A DNA stretch of 64,000 bases, taken from assembly GCA_900539325.1 (NCBI GenBank), contig UQCC01000001.1, positions 186,001 through 250,000 on the forward strand, in the 5' to 3' direction. Made by a program: the position numbers and the translations under genes. Source of the DNA: an uncultured Eubacterium sp. GTDB lineage: Bacteria; Bacillota; Clostridia; Oscillospirales; Acutalibacteraceae. This document shows positions 27,586-35,867 of this stretch, piece after piece (the stretch's first letter is position 1; each line of letters starts with the position of its first letter). The notes beneath the pieces were generated by a model. It was not told where the DNA came from, did not search any database, and worked only from the letters and a program-made list of their open reading frames with translations.

Positions 27586-29279
27586 TGTTGATGACAAAAT
27601 GGGGAGAGGACTTGAACAAAAACTGTCCTCTTTCGGAATATCCCCGACCGCAGTTTAAGCGTGACAGTTATTTTAATTTAAACGGTATGTGGCAATGTGA
27701 ATTCTGCGAAAGTGAGGAAATTCCGGCTGAATTCTCATATGATATTGTTGTTCCGTTTTCTCCGGAAGCACCGCTTTCCGGCGTTAACAGAACGCTCAAA
27801 TCAACAGAATACCTTATATATAATAAGAAATTTGATTTGCCGGACGGATTTAATAAGGGCAGAGTTTTCATTCATTTCGGTGCTGTTGACCAAATTGCCA
27901 AAGTTTATATTAACGGTCAATTTGTAGGCGTTCATCACGGTGGATATACTCCGTTTACATTTGAAATTACCGAGCAAATCAAGGAACATAATATTATCAA
28001 TGTAGTTGTTCGTGATTTGACGGAAAAAAACGAGTATTCACGCGGAAAGCAAAAGACAAATCGAGGCGGCATTTGGTATTCTGCACAAAGCGGAATTTGG
28101 CAAACTGTTTGGCTTGAAAGCACACCTGTTGATTATATTCCGAATGTCCGCATAACTCCAGATTTTGACAGTCAAACCGTTAAGTTTGAAACGCAAAACC
28201 ATTTAACCGTTCAAAAGCTCATTTATGACGGCGATAATCTGATTGCCGATACAACAAATGATGTAGTAAAAATTGACAATGCAAAAGAATGGTCACCTGA
28301 AAATCCTTTTCTTTATGATGTGATTTTTAAATATAAGGATGATGAGGTTCACTCATATTTCGGTATTCGCAAGTTTTCAGTCGGCAAGGACGGCAGCGGT
28401 ATGCCTCGCCTTATGCTCAATAATAAGCCGTATTTTATGAACGGTCTGCTTGACCAGGGCTATTATCCCGACGGATTTCTTACTCCTCCGTCAAACGAGG
28501 CAATGGAGTTTGATGTTAAATCCGTCAAGAATTTAGGCTTCAATATGCTTCGTAAGCATATCAAAATCGAGCCTATGCTTTGGTACCATTACTGCGATGT
28601 AAACGGCATTATCGTTTGGCAGGATATGATTAACGGCGGCGGAAATTACGGACTTGAAGTCAGTGCGATTCCGTTTGTCGGCATCAATCTTGATGATACA
28701 AATTATAAAATCTTTAAGCGTACAAGTCTTGAAGCCCGTAAACTGTATTATAAAGAACTTGATGAAATGGTTTCCGCTCTTTATAACTGTCCGTGCATTG
28801 CTGTGTGGGTCCCTTTCAACGAAGGTTGGGGACAGTTCGACAGTAACTATGCTTATACTCTCCTTAAATCCATGGACAACACACGAATTGTTGATTCGGC
28901 TTCAGGTTGGCACGACAGAGGCAACACAGATGTTATCTCAAAGCATATTTACTTTACGCCGATTAAGGTTCATTCAGGCGTAAAGCCTTGGTGCTTAACG
29001 GAGTTCGGCGGACTCAGTATCAGAGTAAAAGGCCATACCTTTAATAATAAAATGTTTGGCTATAAAATTTTTAATTCCAAAGAAGGTCTTACAAAGGCTT
29101 ATAAGAATTTGTTTGAAAAAACAATTATTCCGCAGATTAAAGACGGACTTTCCGCAACGGTTTACACTCAGGTTACCGATGTTGAAGATGAACTCAACGG
29201 ACTGTTTACTTATGATAGAAAGGTGCAAAAAATCGACACCGATATATTAAAATCAATTAACGAAAGGGTTAAATTATAA
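27585..29279 (+). CDS. Glycoside hydrolase family 2 protein
   Basis: 564 residues. Domain order is the GH2 jelly-roll (about 1-180, with [15 protein letters not shown] at the start), an immunoglobulin-like domain, and the TIM barrel. WVPFNEGWG holds the acid/base Glu and CLTEFGG the nucleophile Glu. It is much shorter than LacZ-type beta-galactosidases and nearer to beta-glucuronidases in length, without their full signature, so the sugar cleaved is uncertain. There is no signal peptide. It overlaps neighbours by 1 bp on each side in the long operon. Confidence 0.88.
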   Translation: MLMTKWGEDLNKNCPLSEYPRPQFKRDSYFNLNGMWQCEFCESEEIPAEFSYDIVVPFSPEAPLSGVNRTLKSTEYLIYNKKFDLPDGFNKGRVFIHFGAVDQIAKVYINGQFVGVHHGGYTPFTFEITEQIKEHNIINVVVRDLTEKNEYSRGKQKTNRGGIWYSAQSGIWQTVWLESTPVDYIPNVRITPDFDSQTVKFETQNHLTVQKLIYDGDNLIADTTNDVVKIDNAKEWSPENPFLYDVIFKYKDDEVHSYFGIRKFSVGKDGSGMPRLMLNNKPYFMNGLLDQGYYPDGFLTPPSNEAMEFDVKSVKNLGFNMLRKHIKIEPMLWYHYCDVNGIIVWQDMINGGGNYGLEVSAIPFVGINLDDTNYKIFKRTSLEARKLYYKELDEMVSALYNCPCIAVWVPFNEGWGQFDSNYAYTLLKSMDNTRIVDSASGWHDRGNTDVISKHIYFTPIKVHSGVKPWCLTEFGGLSIRVKGHTFNNKMFGYKIFNSKEGLTKAYKNLFEKTIIPQIKDGLSATVYTQVTDVEDELNGLFTYDRKVQKIDTDILKSINERVKL

Positions 29280-29836
29280 TGAAAGCAATTATCAAAACAA
29301 ACAAGGGCGATATGTCCTTTGACCTTATGCCGGAGGTTGCTCCAAAGGCTGTTGAAAACTTTGTTACTCACGCAAAAAACGGCTACTATGACGGCCTTAT
29401 TTTTCACAGAGTAATCAAGGACTTTATGATTCAGGGCGGCGACCCAACCGGTACAGGTATGGGCGGCGAATCAATTTGGGGCAAGAATTTTGAGGATGAA
29501 TTTTCTCTTGACGCACGCAATTATTACGGCGCTCTTTCAATGGCAAACGCAGGACCTAACACAAACGGCTCACAGTTTTTTGTGGTTCAGGCAAAGGAAG
29601 TTCCGTCACATCTTCTTGAACAAATGGAAGATTTGCAGGATAACGGCTTTCCTCGTGAGGTTATCGATACTTATAAGGAAAAGGGCGGCACGCCGTGGCT
29701 TGATTTCCACCATACTGTATTTGGTATGATTACCGACGGCGAGGATGTTCTCGAGGATATTGCCGCAACAAAAACCGGGGTGAATGACAAGCCTGTTTTT
29801 GATGTTACAATTGATACAATCGAAATTATCGACTAA
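29279..29836 (+). CDS. Cyclophilin-type peptidyl-prolyl cis-trans isomerase
   Basis: 185 residues, cytosolic. Signature blocks [32 protein letters not shown] and [11 protein letters not shown] are the cyclophilin active site. It speeds proline isomerisation in folding. Overlaps the GH2 stop codon by 1 bp and is the last gene of the operon that begins with trmK. Confidence 0.94.
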   Translation: MKAIIKTNKGDMSFDLMPEVAPKAVENFVTHAKNGYYDGLIFHRVIKDFMIQGGDPTGTGMGGESIWGKNFEDEFSLDARNYYGALSMANAGPNTNGSQFFVVQAKEVPSHLLEQMEDLQDNGFPREVIDTYKEKGGTPWLDFHHTVFGMITDGEDVLEDIAATKTGVNDKPVFDVTIDTIEIID

Positions 29837-29843
29837 TCATATT

Positions 29844-29876
29844 TTGACAAATTATACTCTCTTTGCATTTTATAAT
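29844..29876 (+). promoter_or_regulatory. spoIIGA promoter with 21 bp spacer and a likely Spo0A box
   Basis: TTGACA (29844-29849) and TATAAT (29871-29876) are 21 bp apart, too long for a normal sigma-A promoter but close to the 22 bp of Bacillus subtilis spoIIG, which needs Spo0A~P. On the complementary strand TTTGTCAAA overlaps the -35 box and differs from the 0A-box core TGTCGAA at one base. Activation by Spo0A at sporulation onset is inferred. Confidence 0.6.
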
Positions 29877-29897
29877 GTATGCAAAGGGGGTATTTTT

Positions 29898-30695
29898 ATT
29901 GTTATATATGTTGATATATTATTAGCACTCAATTTTTTTGTGTCGTTTTTCCTGCTTCAAATTACCTGCCTGTTTTGCAAACGAAAGCCAAAGCTTGTAA
30001 AAATAATTCTTGCCTCCGTTATAGGCTCTGCATATTCGCTCGTTATCTTTTGTGATGACGTCCCTGCTTTTTCGCTTGTGCTCGGTCAAATTGCCGTTTC
30101 GGGTGTTATGGTTTTTGTAACATTCGGATTTAGCAGGTTTTATACCTTTGTTAAACAGCTTGCGGTCTTTTATTTCGGCAATTTTCTGCTTCTCGGTGTT
30201 ATGATGGCGGCTTGTTTTTTGTTTAAACTGAAATTCATTGCAATTAATAATAACATTTTGTATTTTGATGTTTCGTCAGCAACAATTATTGTTTGCTCCG
30301 TTGCTTCATACGTGGCGTCGTCTGTGATAATTCGGTTGTATAATCGTACACTTTCAAAAAAAGAAATATATTTTTTAACAATAGAAAATAACGGAACTTC
30401 AACCGATTTGCTCGCTTTCCTCGATACAGGTAATAAACTGCGTGAGCCTTTTTCAAACGCTCCCGTTATCATTGTTGACTCTTCCAAAATATCCGCAGAC
30501 GGTAAAAATACTCGGCTTGTTCCTGTGTCAACCGTTAACGGAGTAGGATTTTTAACTGCCTTTAAACCCGATAAAATTATTCTCAAATCCGCCAAAGGCG
30601 AAGAAGTGATAGAAAACGCATACATAGCACTCAGTAATGATGTAAAAGATGAGAATTATTCCGCAATACTTAATTATGATATTCTGTCTGTTTGA
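29898..30695 (+). CDS. spoIIGA: SpoIIGA, sigma-E processing aspartic protease
   Basis: 265 residues with a probable ATT start at 29898. GGGGG lies 7 nt upstream and translation from there gives (M)VIYVDILLALNF, which matches the SpoIIGA N-terminus; the frame runs further upstream to a start at 29784 only by reading back into the cyclophilin gene and through the promoter. Five or so membrane helices (to about residue 135) are followed by the cytosolic protease domain with FLDTGNKLREPF, where Asp-Thr-Gly is catalytic. SpoIIGA cleaves pro-sigma-E in the mother cell after a SpoIIR signal. sigE follows after 9 bp. Confidence 0.88.
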   Translation: MVIYVDILLALNFFVSFFLLQITCLFCKRKPKLVKIILASVIGSAYSLVIFCDDVPAFSLVLGQIAVSGVMVFVTFGFSRFYTFVKQLAVFYFGNFLLLGVMMAACFLFKLKFIAINNNILYFDVSSATIIVCSVASYVASSVIIRLYNRTLSKKEIYFLTIENNGTSTDLLAFLDTGNKLREPFSNAPVIIVDSSKISADGKNTRLVPVSTVNGVGFLTAFKPDKIILKSAKGEEVIENAYIALSNDVKDENYSAILNYDILSV

Positions 30696-30704
30696 GGTGT
30701 TTTT

Positions 30705-31409
30705 ATGAAAAATATATTATTAAAATTATTTTACAAGCTGTTTCCAAAGCAGTTTTGTCATTACATAAACGGTCCCGATGTTCTTCCGCCGCCGCTTAAA
30801 AGGGAAGAAGAACAAAAAATTATGCTTGAACTTGCCGAAGGTAATGACGAACATAAGGATTTGCTTGTTGTGCATAATCTTCGCCTTGTTGTTTATATCG
30901 CACGCAAGTATGATTGCCCGACTGCTACAACCGAAGATTTGGTTTCCATCGGCACAATCGGTCTTATGAAAGCGGTAAACACCTTTGATTATACAAAAAA
31001 TATCAAACTTGCAACTTACGCTTCACGCTGTATCGAAAACGAAATTCTTATGTATTTGCGAAAAACGGGTAATTCAAAAATCGAATTGTCGTTTGATGAA
31101 CCTTTGAGCACGGACTGGGACGGCAATGAGATGACACTCCGTGATGTTCTCGGCACGGAACCGGACGAAATCAGCCAAAATATTGAATATGAGGACGAGA
31201 AAAAATTGCTTCGCAAAATAGTTACCAATCTGCCGGATAAAGAAAAAAATATTATGAACCGCCGCTTCGGACTCAACGGTTGCAAGCCGTTAACGCAAAA
31301 ACAACTTGCCGATGAACTTTCCATTTCGCAGTCCTATATATCCCGCCTCGAAAAGCGGATAATATCAAATCTTCGCAAGGAATTTGACAAGGCACAAAAA
31401 ATCGGCTGA
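30705..31409 (+). CDS. sigE: Sporulation sigma factor sigma-E (pro-form)
   Basis: 234 residues. A hydrophobic/basic pro-sequence of about 25 residues precedes the sigma core. Region 2 (NLRLVVYIARKYD, DLVSIGTIGLMKAV) and region 4 (LTQKQLADELSISQSYISRLEKRI) are the sigma-E/K type. After cleavage by SpoIIGA it drives early mother-cell genes. Its partner protease gene is immediately upstream. Unlike in Bacillus, sigG does not follow; a tRNA gene does. Confidence 0.95.
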   Translation: MKNILLKLFYKLFPKQFCHYINGPDVLPPPLKREEEQKIMLELAEGNDEHKDLLVVHNLRLVVYIARKYDCPTATTEDLVSIGTIGLMKAVNTFDYTKNIKLATYASRCIENEILMYLRKTGNSKIELSFDEPLSTDWDGNEMTLRDVLGTEPDEISQNIEYEDEKKLLRKIVTNLPDKEKNIMNRRFGLNGCKPLTQKQLADELSISQSYISRLEKRIISNLRKEFDKAQKIG

Positions 31410-31423
31410 ACCAAAATATCTGC

Positions 31424-31452
31424 TTGACTTTTACATAACCCCGTGTTATTAT
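31424..31452 (+). promoter_or_regulatory. Sigma-A promoter of tRNA-Leu
   Basis: TTGACT (31424-31429) and TATTAT (31447-31452), 17 bp apart, 12 bp before the tRNA. Confidence 0.7.
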
Positions 31453-31464
31453 ATTCGGGCAGTT

Positions 31465-31549
31465 GCACCTGTGGCGGAACTGGCAGACGCGCTAGATTTA
31501 GGATCTAGTATCGAGAGATGTGCAGGTTCGATTCCTGTCAGGTGCACCA
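31465..31549 (+). tRNA. tRNA-Leu (anticodon TAG)
   Basis: An 85 nt class II tRNA including an encoded CCA. The acceptor stem GCACCTG pairs with CAGGTGC; the anticodon stem CTAGA/TCTAG encloses TTTAGGA with anticodon TAG at 31499-31501. A variable arm and the T-loop GGTTCGATTCC are present. Confidence 0.96.
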
Positions 31550-31553
31550 ATTT

Positions 31554-31591
31554 CACCCTTGATAATCATATATCAAGGGTGTTTTATTTTT
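31554..31591 (+). terminator. Terminator of tRNA-Leu
   Basis: An 11 bp perfect stem (31554-31564/31571-31581) with a 6 nt loop is followed by TTTTATTTTT. Confidence 0.9.
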
Positions 31592-31700
31592 GCTTGAAAT
31601 AGCCTATTTTAAAGGCTTTTTGCTTTTTGTTTATTTTTGCGATAAATTCAAACTGCTTTGTTTTTAAATCAAAGTGCAGTCATAATTGCAGTCATTTTTT

Positions 31701-31737
31701 AAGAGGGGTAGATTATAAGTCTGCCCCTCTTTTTTTT
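31701..31737 (+). terminator. Orphan terminator at the start of the mobile-element remnant
   Basis: A 12 bp stem (31701-31712/31720-31731, one T-G) with eight following Ts. No gene ends into it on this strand after the tRNA terminator. It probably belonged to a lost gene, such as an integrase, of the element next to the tRNA. Confidence 0.65.
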
Positions 31738-32128
31738 AAATTGCTATTCCGTTGTCGGCATAATAAGAGTTTCAACATTAAATTTTATATATTTATATTG
31801 TAATGTTTTGTATGTTACCGAAAATAAAAAAATAGCCACAAGGCTGGTCGGTCAGATAAGCTTCCACCAAAACGGTGTACCTATTGAGCTCCAACAAAGT
31901 GGCTATATTGGTAGTATATTATATTCAGGACGTTCTGTCAACATTCATGGTGTTCCTTTTCCGGAAGTCTTTAATGCAAAAGACGGAAGAAAAATTCTTT
32001 ATGATATAAATAAAATAACAGAAGTTAAAGACGCTGTTGGTGCCTCTGTTCCGCTAAAAAGCGGAATGGGCGCAGCAAGAACAATAACTTCTGCTATTGA
32101 TGAAAGTATACCAAAATCAAATGATGAT

Positions 32129-32371
32129 GTCAAGGTGTATTATCTCAACATTACAAATTCTGCCGATGAACAAACAGGATATAGGGCTTTGAGGAAATAT
32201 TAAGGACAAAACGGAGCAGGAATCAAAGCAAGAGAATACCTCGAAAGTCTTGGGTATGATGGAGTTAATAACGGCAACGAGGAATACATTGCATTTAACT
32301 CGAATCAAATCAAGCTGATTGACAATGTTGCTCCTACAAACAAGTCCGATATTCGGTACTCAAGAAATACA
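32129..32371 (+). repeat. Repeat A, copy 1 (ART-like segment)
   Basis: A 243 bp segment nearly identical to 33190-33432, offset 1061 bp. It encodes the end of the ART-like domain. It carries the C-to-T change that makes the stop at 32201. Confidence 0.9.
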
Positions 32372-32468
32372 AGTATTGATGACTTTGATGTAAAGAGGTA
32401 TAATGAAGTTGATGATAATCCGCATATTGTAAACGCAAAAGCAGAAGAAAGTTATAGGAAAAACTATT

Positions 32469-32711
32469 ATGAAATTGACACAAGCACAAACGGATTGTTT
32501 GACGATGTTAAAACTCGTAGGAGTAACAGTAGATACAGCGAACACGGCGATGAATTTCTTGACGGAAGAAGAACAACAAAACCAAATGACGGACTGGCTA
32601 ATCGAAAGATACGAGCAGAAGATTCCGACAACGGAACAGGACATACTGAAAATGACGGTGATGTTGACTTGCGAGGAGAAGACAACAGAAAATCACGAAA
32701 CACTCGACTGA
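32469..32711 (+). CDS. Small acidic helical protein of the element, copy 1
   Basis: 80 residues, ATG at 32469 with AGGAAAAA about 10 nt upstream. The composition (TEEEQQNQMTDWLIERYE, then TEQDILKMTVML) looks like a true soluble helical protein, while the overlapping polyvalent frame here reads as low-quality sequence. It ends ETLD at the start of repeat B, as does the ORF at 33716-33943. Small helical proteins of this kind often sit beside phage polyvalent genes. Function unknown. Confidence 0.5.
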   Translation: MKLTQAQTDCLTMLKLVGVTVDTANTAMNFLTEEEQQNQMTDWLIERYEQKIPTTEQDILKMTVMLTCEEKTTENHETLD

Positions 32712-32816
32712 ATCACGATGAAAACTTTGATGATGTAAATGATGCTTTTGAACAGGCAATAAAGGTGTTGCAAAACATTAAGGGCATTGATGTATCAAGT
32801 GAAGTCGTTGAAGAAG
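32696..32816 (+). repeat. Repeat B, copy 1
   Basis: 121 bp nearly identical to 33928-34048, offset 1232 bp. It encodes DENFDDVNDAFEQAIKVLQ and following residues. Together with repeat A it shows a tandem duplication of a module of about 1.1-1.2 kb. Confidence 0.9.
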
Positions 32817-33189
32817 AAATGGTAGCGGATAACGCACTCGCTGTGTTTTCCGCTCCATTTTCGATTAATAATGAACCGTTTTATATGGTAGCGGTTGTTA
32901 ATGTAAAAGCAGAAAAAAATCAATACTATTTACACGAAATTTCAGTAGAAGCAAAAAAGACACATTGCCGTTCAAGACTGGGACCGTCAATGACGGCACT
33001 CCCAGCGACAATGTATCTTCTATCTACACTTTACTTGAAAAGCTCCAAAATGTCAATAAGCAATTTTCTAAAAACATTTTTATTGACAGCGAGGGTAACG
33101 AGCTTACAAACGAGCAACAGGAATATTTCAAAGACAGCAAGGTTCGTGACGAGGACGGCAATTTGCTTGTGGTATATCACGGCTCAAAT

Positions 33190-33432
33190 GTCAAAGCGTA
33201 TTATATCAACATTACAAATCCTGCCGATGAACAAACAGGATATAAGGCTTTGAGAAAATATCAAGGTCAAAACGAAGCAGGAATCAAAGCAAGAGAATAC
33301 CTTGAAAGTCTTGGATATGACGGAGTGAATAACGGCAATGAGGAATATATTGCGTTTAACTCGAATCAAATCAAGCTGATTGACAATGTTACTCCTACAA
33401 ACAAGACCGATATTCGGTACTCGAAAGATACA
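33190..33432 (+). repeat. Repeat A, copy 2 (ART-like segment)
   Basis: Second copy of the 243 bp ART-like segment, with the frame intact (CAA where copy 1 has TAA). Differences from copy 1 are scattered single bases, many at third codon positions, suggesting an old duplication under some past selection. Confidence 0.9.
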
Positions 33433-33715
33433 AACTTTACCAAAGCATTGACAGGTGATGAAAAGAAAAAGTATAATAATGCTATAAAGACAGGTAATGA
33501 TAACGGACTGCGCATAAGTGATAATTCAATGCTTGTCGAATGCGAAAACAAGTCCGAGTATCAATACAAATATGTCGTGTATGACGAATTTGAGGACGGA
33601 CAGAGAATAATGGATGTGTATGCAATCGGAAAGATTGATACTAACATTGAAGATGATGTGCCGTCACAATATCACACAATAGCTAATATAATCAATAAGA
33701 CAAAGGAACAGGGAT

Positions 33716-33943
33716 ATGATAACAAACGATATGTTCGACAAATATTCAAATCTTACATTAAAAATACTTCCTATGTACTCTCCGAATACAATAATAATAC
33801 TTCTCGATTTAATGTCATCGGACGAGGCAGTGTTAAAAATGGAACAAATACTCTCGACAAATCCGTCGGAAGAAGAAGTTCTCAAGAAGATACAGGAAGT
33901 GTTTCAAGTGACACCGGAAGATATTCTCGAAACACTCGACTGA
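33716..33943 (+). CDS. Small acidic helical protein of the element, copy 2
   Basis: 75 residues, ATG at 33716 with AAGGA 8 nt upstream. It is acidic and helical (SSDEAVLKMEQILSTNPSEE, then VLKKIQEVFQVTPEDILETLD). It lies in the +1 frame of a polyvalent frame that also looks plausible here, so which frame is coding is unclear. The same relative frame and the same ETLD end as the 32469-32711 ORF argue that it is or was a gene. Confidence 0.4.
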   Translation: MITNDMFDKYSNLTLKILPMYSPNTIIILLDLMSSDEAVLKMEQILSTNPSEEEVLKKIQEVFQVTPEDILETLD

Positions 33944-34048
33944 ACCACGATGAAAACTTCGATGATGTAAACGATGCTTTTGAACAGGCAATAAAGGTTT
34001 TGCAAAACATTAAGGGTATTGATGTATCAAGTGAAGTCGTTGAAGAAG
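33928..34048 (+). repeat. Repeat B, copy 2
   Basis: Second copy of the 121 bp repeat. After it the polyvalent frame continues with EVGRAQRNIDKELDGYH to about 34160, where it meets the 3' end of the radical SAM gene; this marks the right edge of the remnant. Confidence 0.9.
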
Positions 34049-34178
34049 TCGGCAGGGCTCAAAGGAATATTGATAAAGAACTTGACGGCTATCACGCACA
34101 GAAAATGCGTAATAAAAATTCAGTTGGCGAAATTGCACGCAAATTAAAATCAGAGTACAACAGTATATGTTGTTTTGC

Positions 34179-35054
34179 TTATATTTCTTTCAGTGCCCGA
34201 TTTATTGTGTTGAGCACTGTTTTTTTATCTGCCGACCAAAGGGGAGCAATCAGGTCTTTTTTTGCCCCGTCACCTGTCAAGCGGTGGATAACAACATTCT
34301 CCGGAACGATTTGTACACATTCTTTTATTATCTCTGTGTACTGTTCCAATGTCAGCACTTCAAATTTGCCTTGTTCATAATCTTTTGCAAGGTCTGTGCC
34401 TTTGAGAATGTGAAGCAGTTGAAGCTTTATTCCGTCAGTAACCTTGCACGCATATTTAACACTTTTCAGCATATCGTTCTTGCTTTCACCCGGCAATCCC
34501 AAAATGATGTGAGTAACCACATTTATGCCGATTTTATGCAAGTCTGCAACTGCTTTGTCGTAAACTTCAAGCGTGTAGCCTCTGCGGATGTATTTTGCCG
34601 TATTTTCGTTGATTGTTTGCAACCCAAGTTCAACAAATATCGGTTTGATTTTGTTAAGTTCATTAAGCAATGCGAGTACATCATCTCCGAGGCAATCGGG
34701 TCTTGTGCCGATTGAAAGTGCAACAATGTCGGGATGAATAATCGCTTCGGTATAAATCGCTCTTAATTTTTCAATCGGTGCATAGGTGTTTGTAAATGCC
34801 TGAAAATATGCAATATATTTGCCGTTTTTGATTTTCTTTTCAAGTCGTTTTTTGCCATTATCAATTTGCTCTGTAATTGTCAGGTCGGGACTTTCGGCAA
34901 AATCACCGCTTCCGCCTTTTGAGCAGAATATGCAACCTCTTGTGCCGATTTTTCCGTCACGATTCGGACAGGTGAAACCGCCGTTGAGTGCGATTTTGTA
35001 GACTTTTTCGCCAAATCTTTCTTTGAGATAATTATTGAGCGTTGTATATTTCAT
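34179..35054 (-). CDS. TIGR01212/YhcC-family radical SAM protein
   Basis: 291 residues. The cluster cysteines are in CPNRDGKIGTRGCIFC (C-x11-C-x2-C spacing), distinctive of the YhcC family, with ALNGGFTCPN before and SIGTRPDC after. The family belongs to the Elp3-like radical SAM group; its reaction is not established. It overlaps the end of the inositol monophosphatase-like gene by 23 bp, so both are in one minus-strand transcript. The mobile-element remnant ends just past its stop codon. Confidence 0.88.
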   Translation of the reverse strand: MKYTTLNNYLKERFGEKVYKIALNGGFTCPNRDGKIGTRGCIFCSKGGSGDFAESPDLTITEQIDNGKKRLEKKIKNGKYIAYFQAFTNTYAPIEKLRAIYTEAIIHPDIVALSIGTRPDCLGDDVLALLNELNKIKPIFVELGLQTINENTAKYIRRGYTLEVYDKAVADLHKIGINVVTHIILGLPGESKNDMLKSVKYACKVTDGIKLQLLHILKGTDLAKDYEQGKFEVLTLEQYTEIIKECVQIVPENVVIHRLTGDGAKKDLIAPLWSADKKTVLNTINRALKEI

Positions 35055-35799
35055 AAAATTCTTTCAAATTCTTTTCGTTTCCGCAAACATAGGATGTAAT
35101 TTTGTTAAGGCTTAGTTCATCACCGTTAACTTGTGTGCAAATCCCGCCCGCTTCGTGTAAAATAAGTGTTGCTCCTGCCCAATCCCAAGGGCGAATAATA
35201 AGCTCATAATATAAATCGGCTTTTCCGGCTGCAATATAGCAGATGTCAAGTGCCGCCGAACCGCCTCGTCTGACTTCAAGAGCTTTGTAGAATATTTCTT
35301 CTGTGAGGGTAAAGGTTTTGTGCGCAAGTTCGTGCTCATATGGACAAGTGCCGAAAAGAACAAGACTTTTTTTCAAATCGCAATCGCTGACATGGATTGG
35401 CTTGCCGTTTAAAAATGCACCTTTGCCTTTTTCGGCATAGTAAAGGTTGTTCAAATCAGGGTCAAGCACAACGCCGATGATCAACTCTTTGTTCTTTGCA
35501 AGACCGACGCTGATTGCACTGTGCTGAAAGCCTTTTATAAAGTTTGTTGTGCCGTCGATAGGGTCAATAATGAAGCAGTAACCGTCTGTAAGTTCCTTAT
35601 TGCCGTCACCCTCCTCACCAAAAAGCTGTGCTTTGGGAACAACTTTTTTAAGCTCGGTATATAAAAAGTCCTGAATTTTTTTGTCATATTTTGTAACGAG
35701 GTCAACACTTGAACTTTTTTCACAAATGCCAAGGTCATTGCCTGCACTGCGGTATATTTCTCCTGCTTTTTTTACTATTTCAATAATTTCGTTTAACAT
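35032..35799 (-). CDS. Inositol monophosphatase family protein
   Basis: 255 residues. The two signatures are present: IIDPIDGTTNFIKG (metal-binding DPIDGT) and the C-terminal PWDWAGATLILHEAGG. GEEGDG supplies the first metal ligand Glu. Members dephosphorylate inositol phosphates, sugar phosphates or PAP; SuhB also has an RNA-related role in proteobacteria. The substrate here is unknown. First gene of a two-gene operon with the YhcC-type gene. Confidence 0.9.
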   Translation of the reverse strand: MLNEIIEIVKKAGEIYRSAGNDLGICEKSSSVDLVTKYDKKIQDFLYTELKKVVPKAQLFGEEGDGNKELTDGYCFIIDPIDGTTNFIKGFQHSAISVGLAKNKELIIGVVLDPDLNNLYYAEKGKGAFLNGKPIHVSDCDLKKSLVLFGTCPYEHELAHKTFTLTEEIFYKALEVRRGGSAALDICYIAAGKADLYYELIIRPWDWAGATLILHEAGGICTQVNGDELSLNKITSYVCGNEKNLKEFYEIYNAQ

Positions 35800-35867
35800 A
35801 ATATCATCTCCGTGTTGATTATAAGACGATTATATCATATTTATTTTTTATTTCAATATAATTTAGT

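Larger units (their letters stand above)
31808..34160 (+). pseudogene. Decayed polyvalent mobile-element protein (ART-like and nuclease-like modules, duplicated)
   Basis: The region reads as fragments of the large polyvalent proteins of phages and conjugative elements. Copy 1 (31808 onward) has YYLNITNSADEQ and EYIAFNSNQIK, the end of an ADP-ribosyltransferase-like (ART-PolyVal type) domain, but a TAA at 32201-32203 replaces the CAA found in copy 2. Further on come VKAEKNQYYLHEISVEAKK and PFKTGTVNDG with SIYTLLEKLQNV, a nuclease-like module. Between them the frame is broken: six As at 32953-32958 where seven are needed. Copy 2 has EYFKDSKVRDEDG, LVVYHGSN and the same ART end, but lacks the usual 40 or so residues after YHGS. 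The frame stays open past 34160 only because it runs antisense into the next gene. Module names are from memory of the family. Confidence 0.75.

Noticed and set aside
29784..29897. In-frame upstream extension of spoIIGA beginning inside the cyclophilin gene
   Set aside because: It would read through the promoter and give 38 residues unlike any SpoIIGA N-terminus; the GGGGG site places the start at 29898.
32129..34048. CRISPR-like or tandem short repeats
   Set aside because: There are only two copies of each, 121 and 243 bp long and protein coding, so they are a gene-module duplication.
31465..34178. An intact integrative element with attachment sites
   Set aside because: No integrase, no relaxase and no copy of the tRNA 3' end were found at the right edge; only protein fragments remain.
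34161..34380. C-terminal end of the open polyvalent frame
   Set aside because: It runs antisense into the 3' end of the conserved radical SAM gene and is open only by chance.
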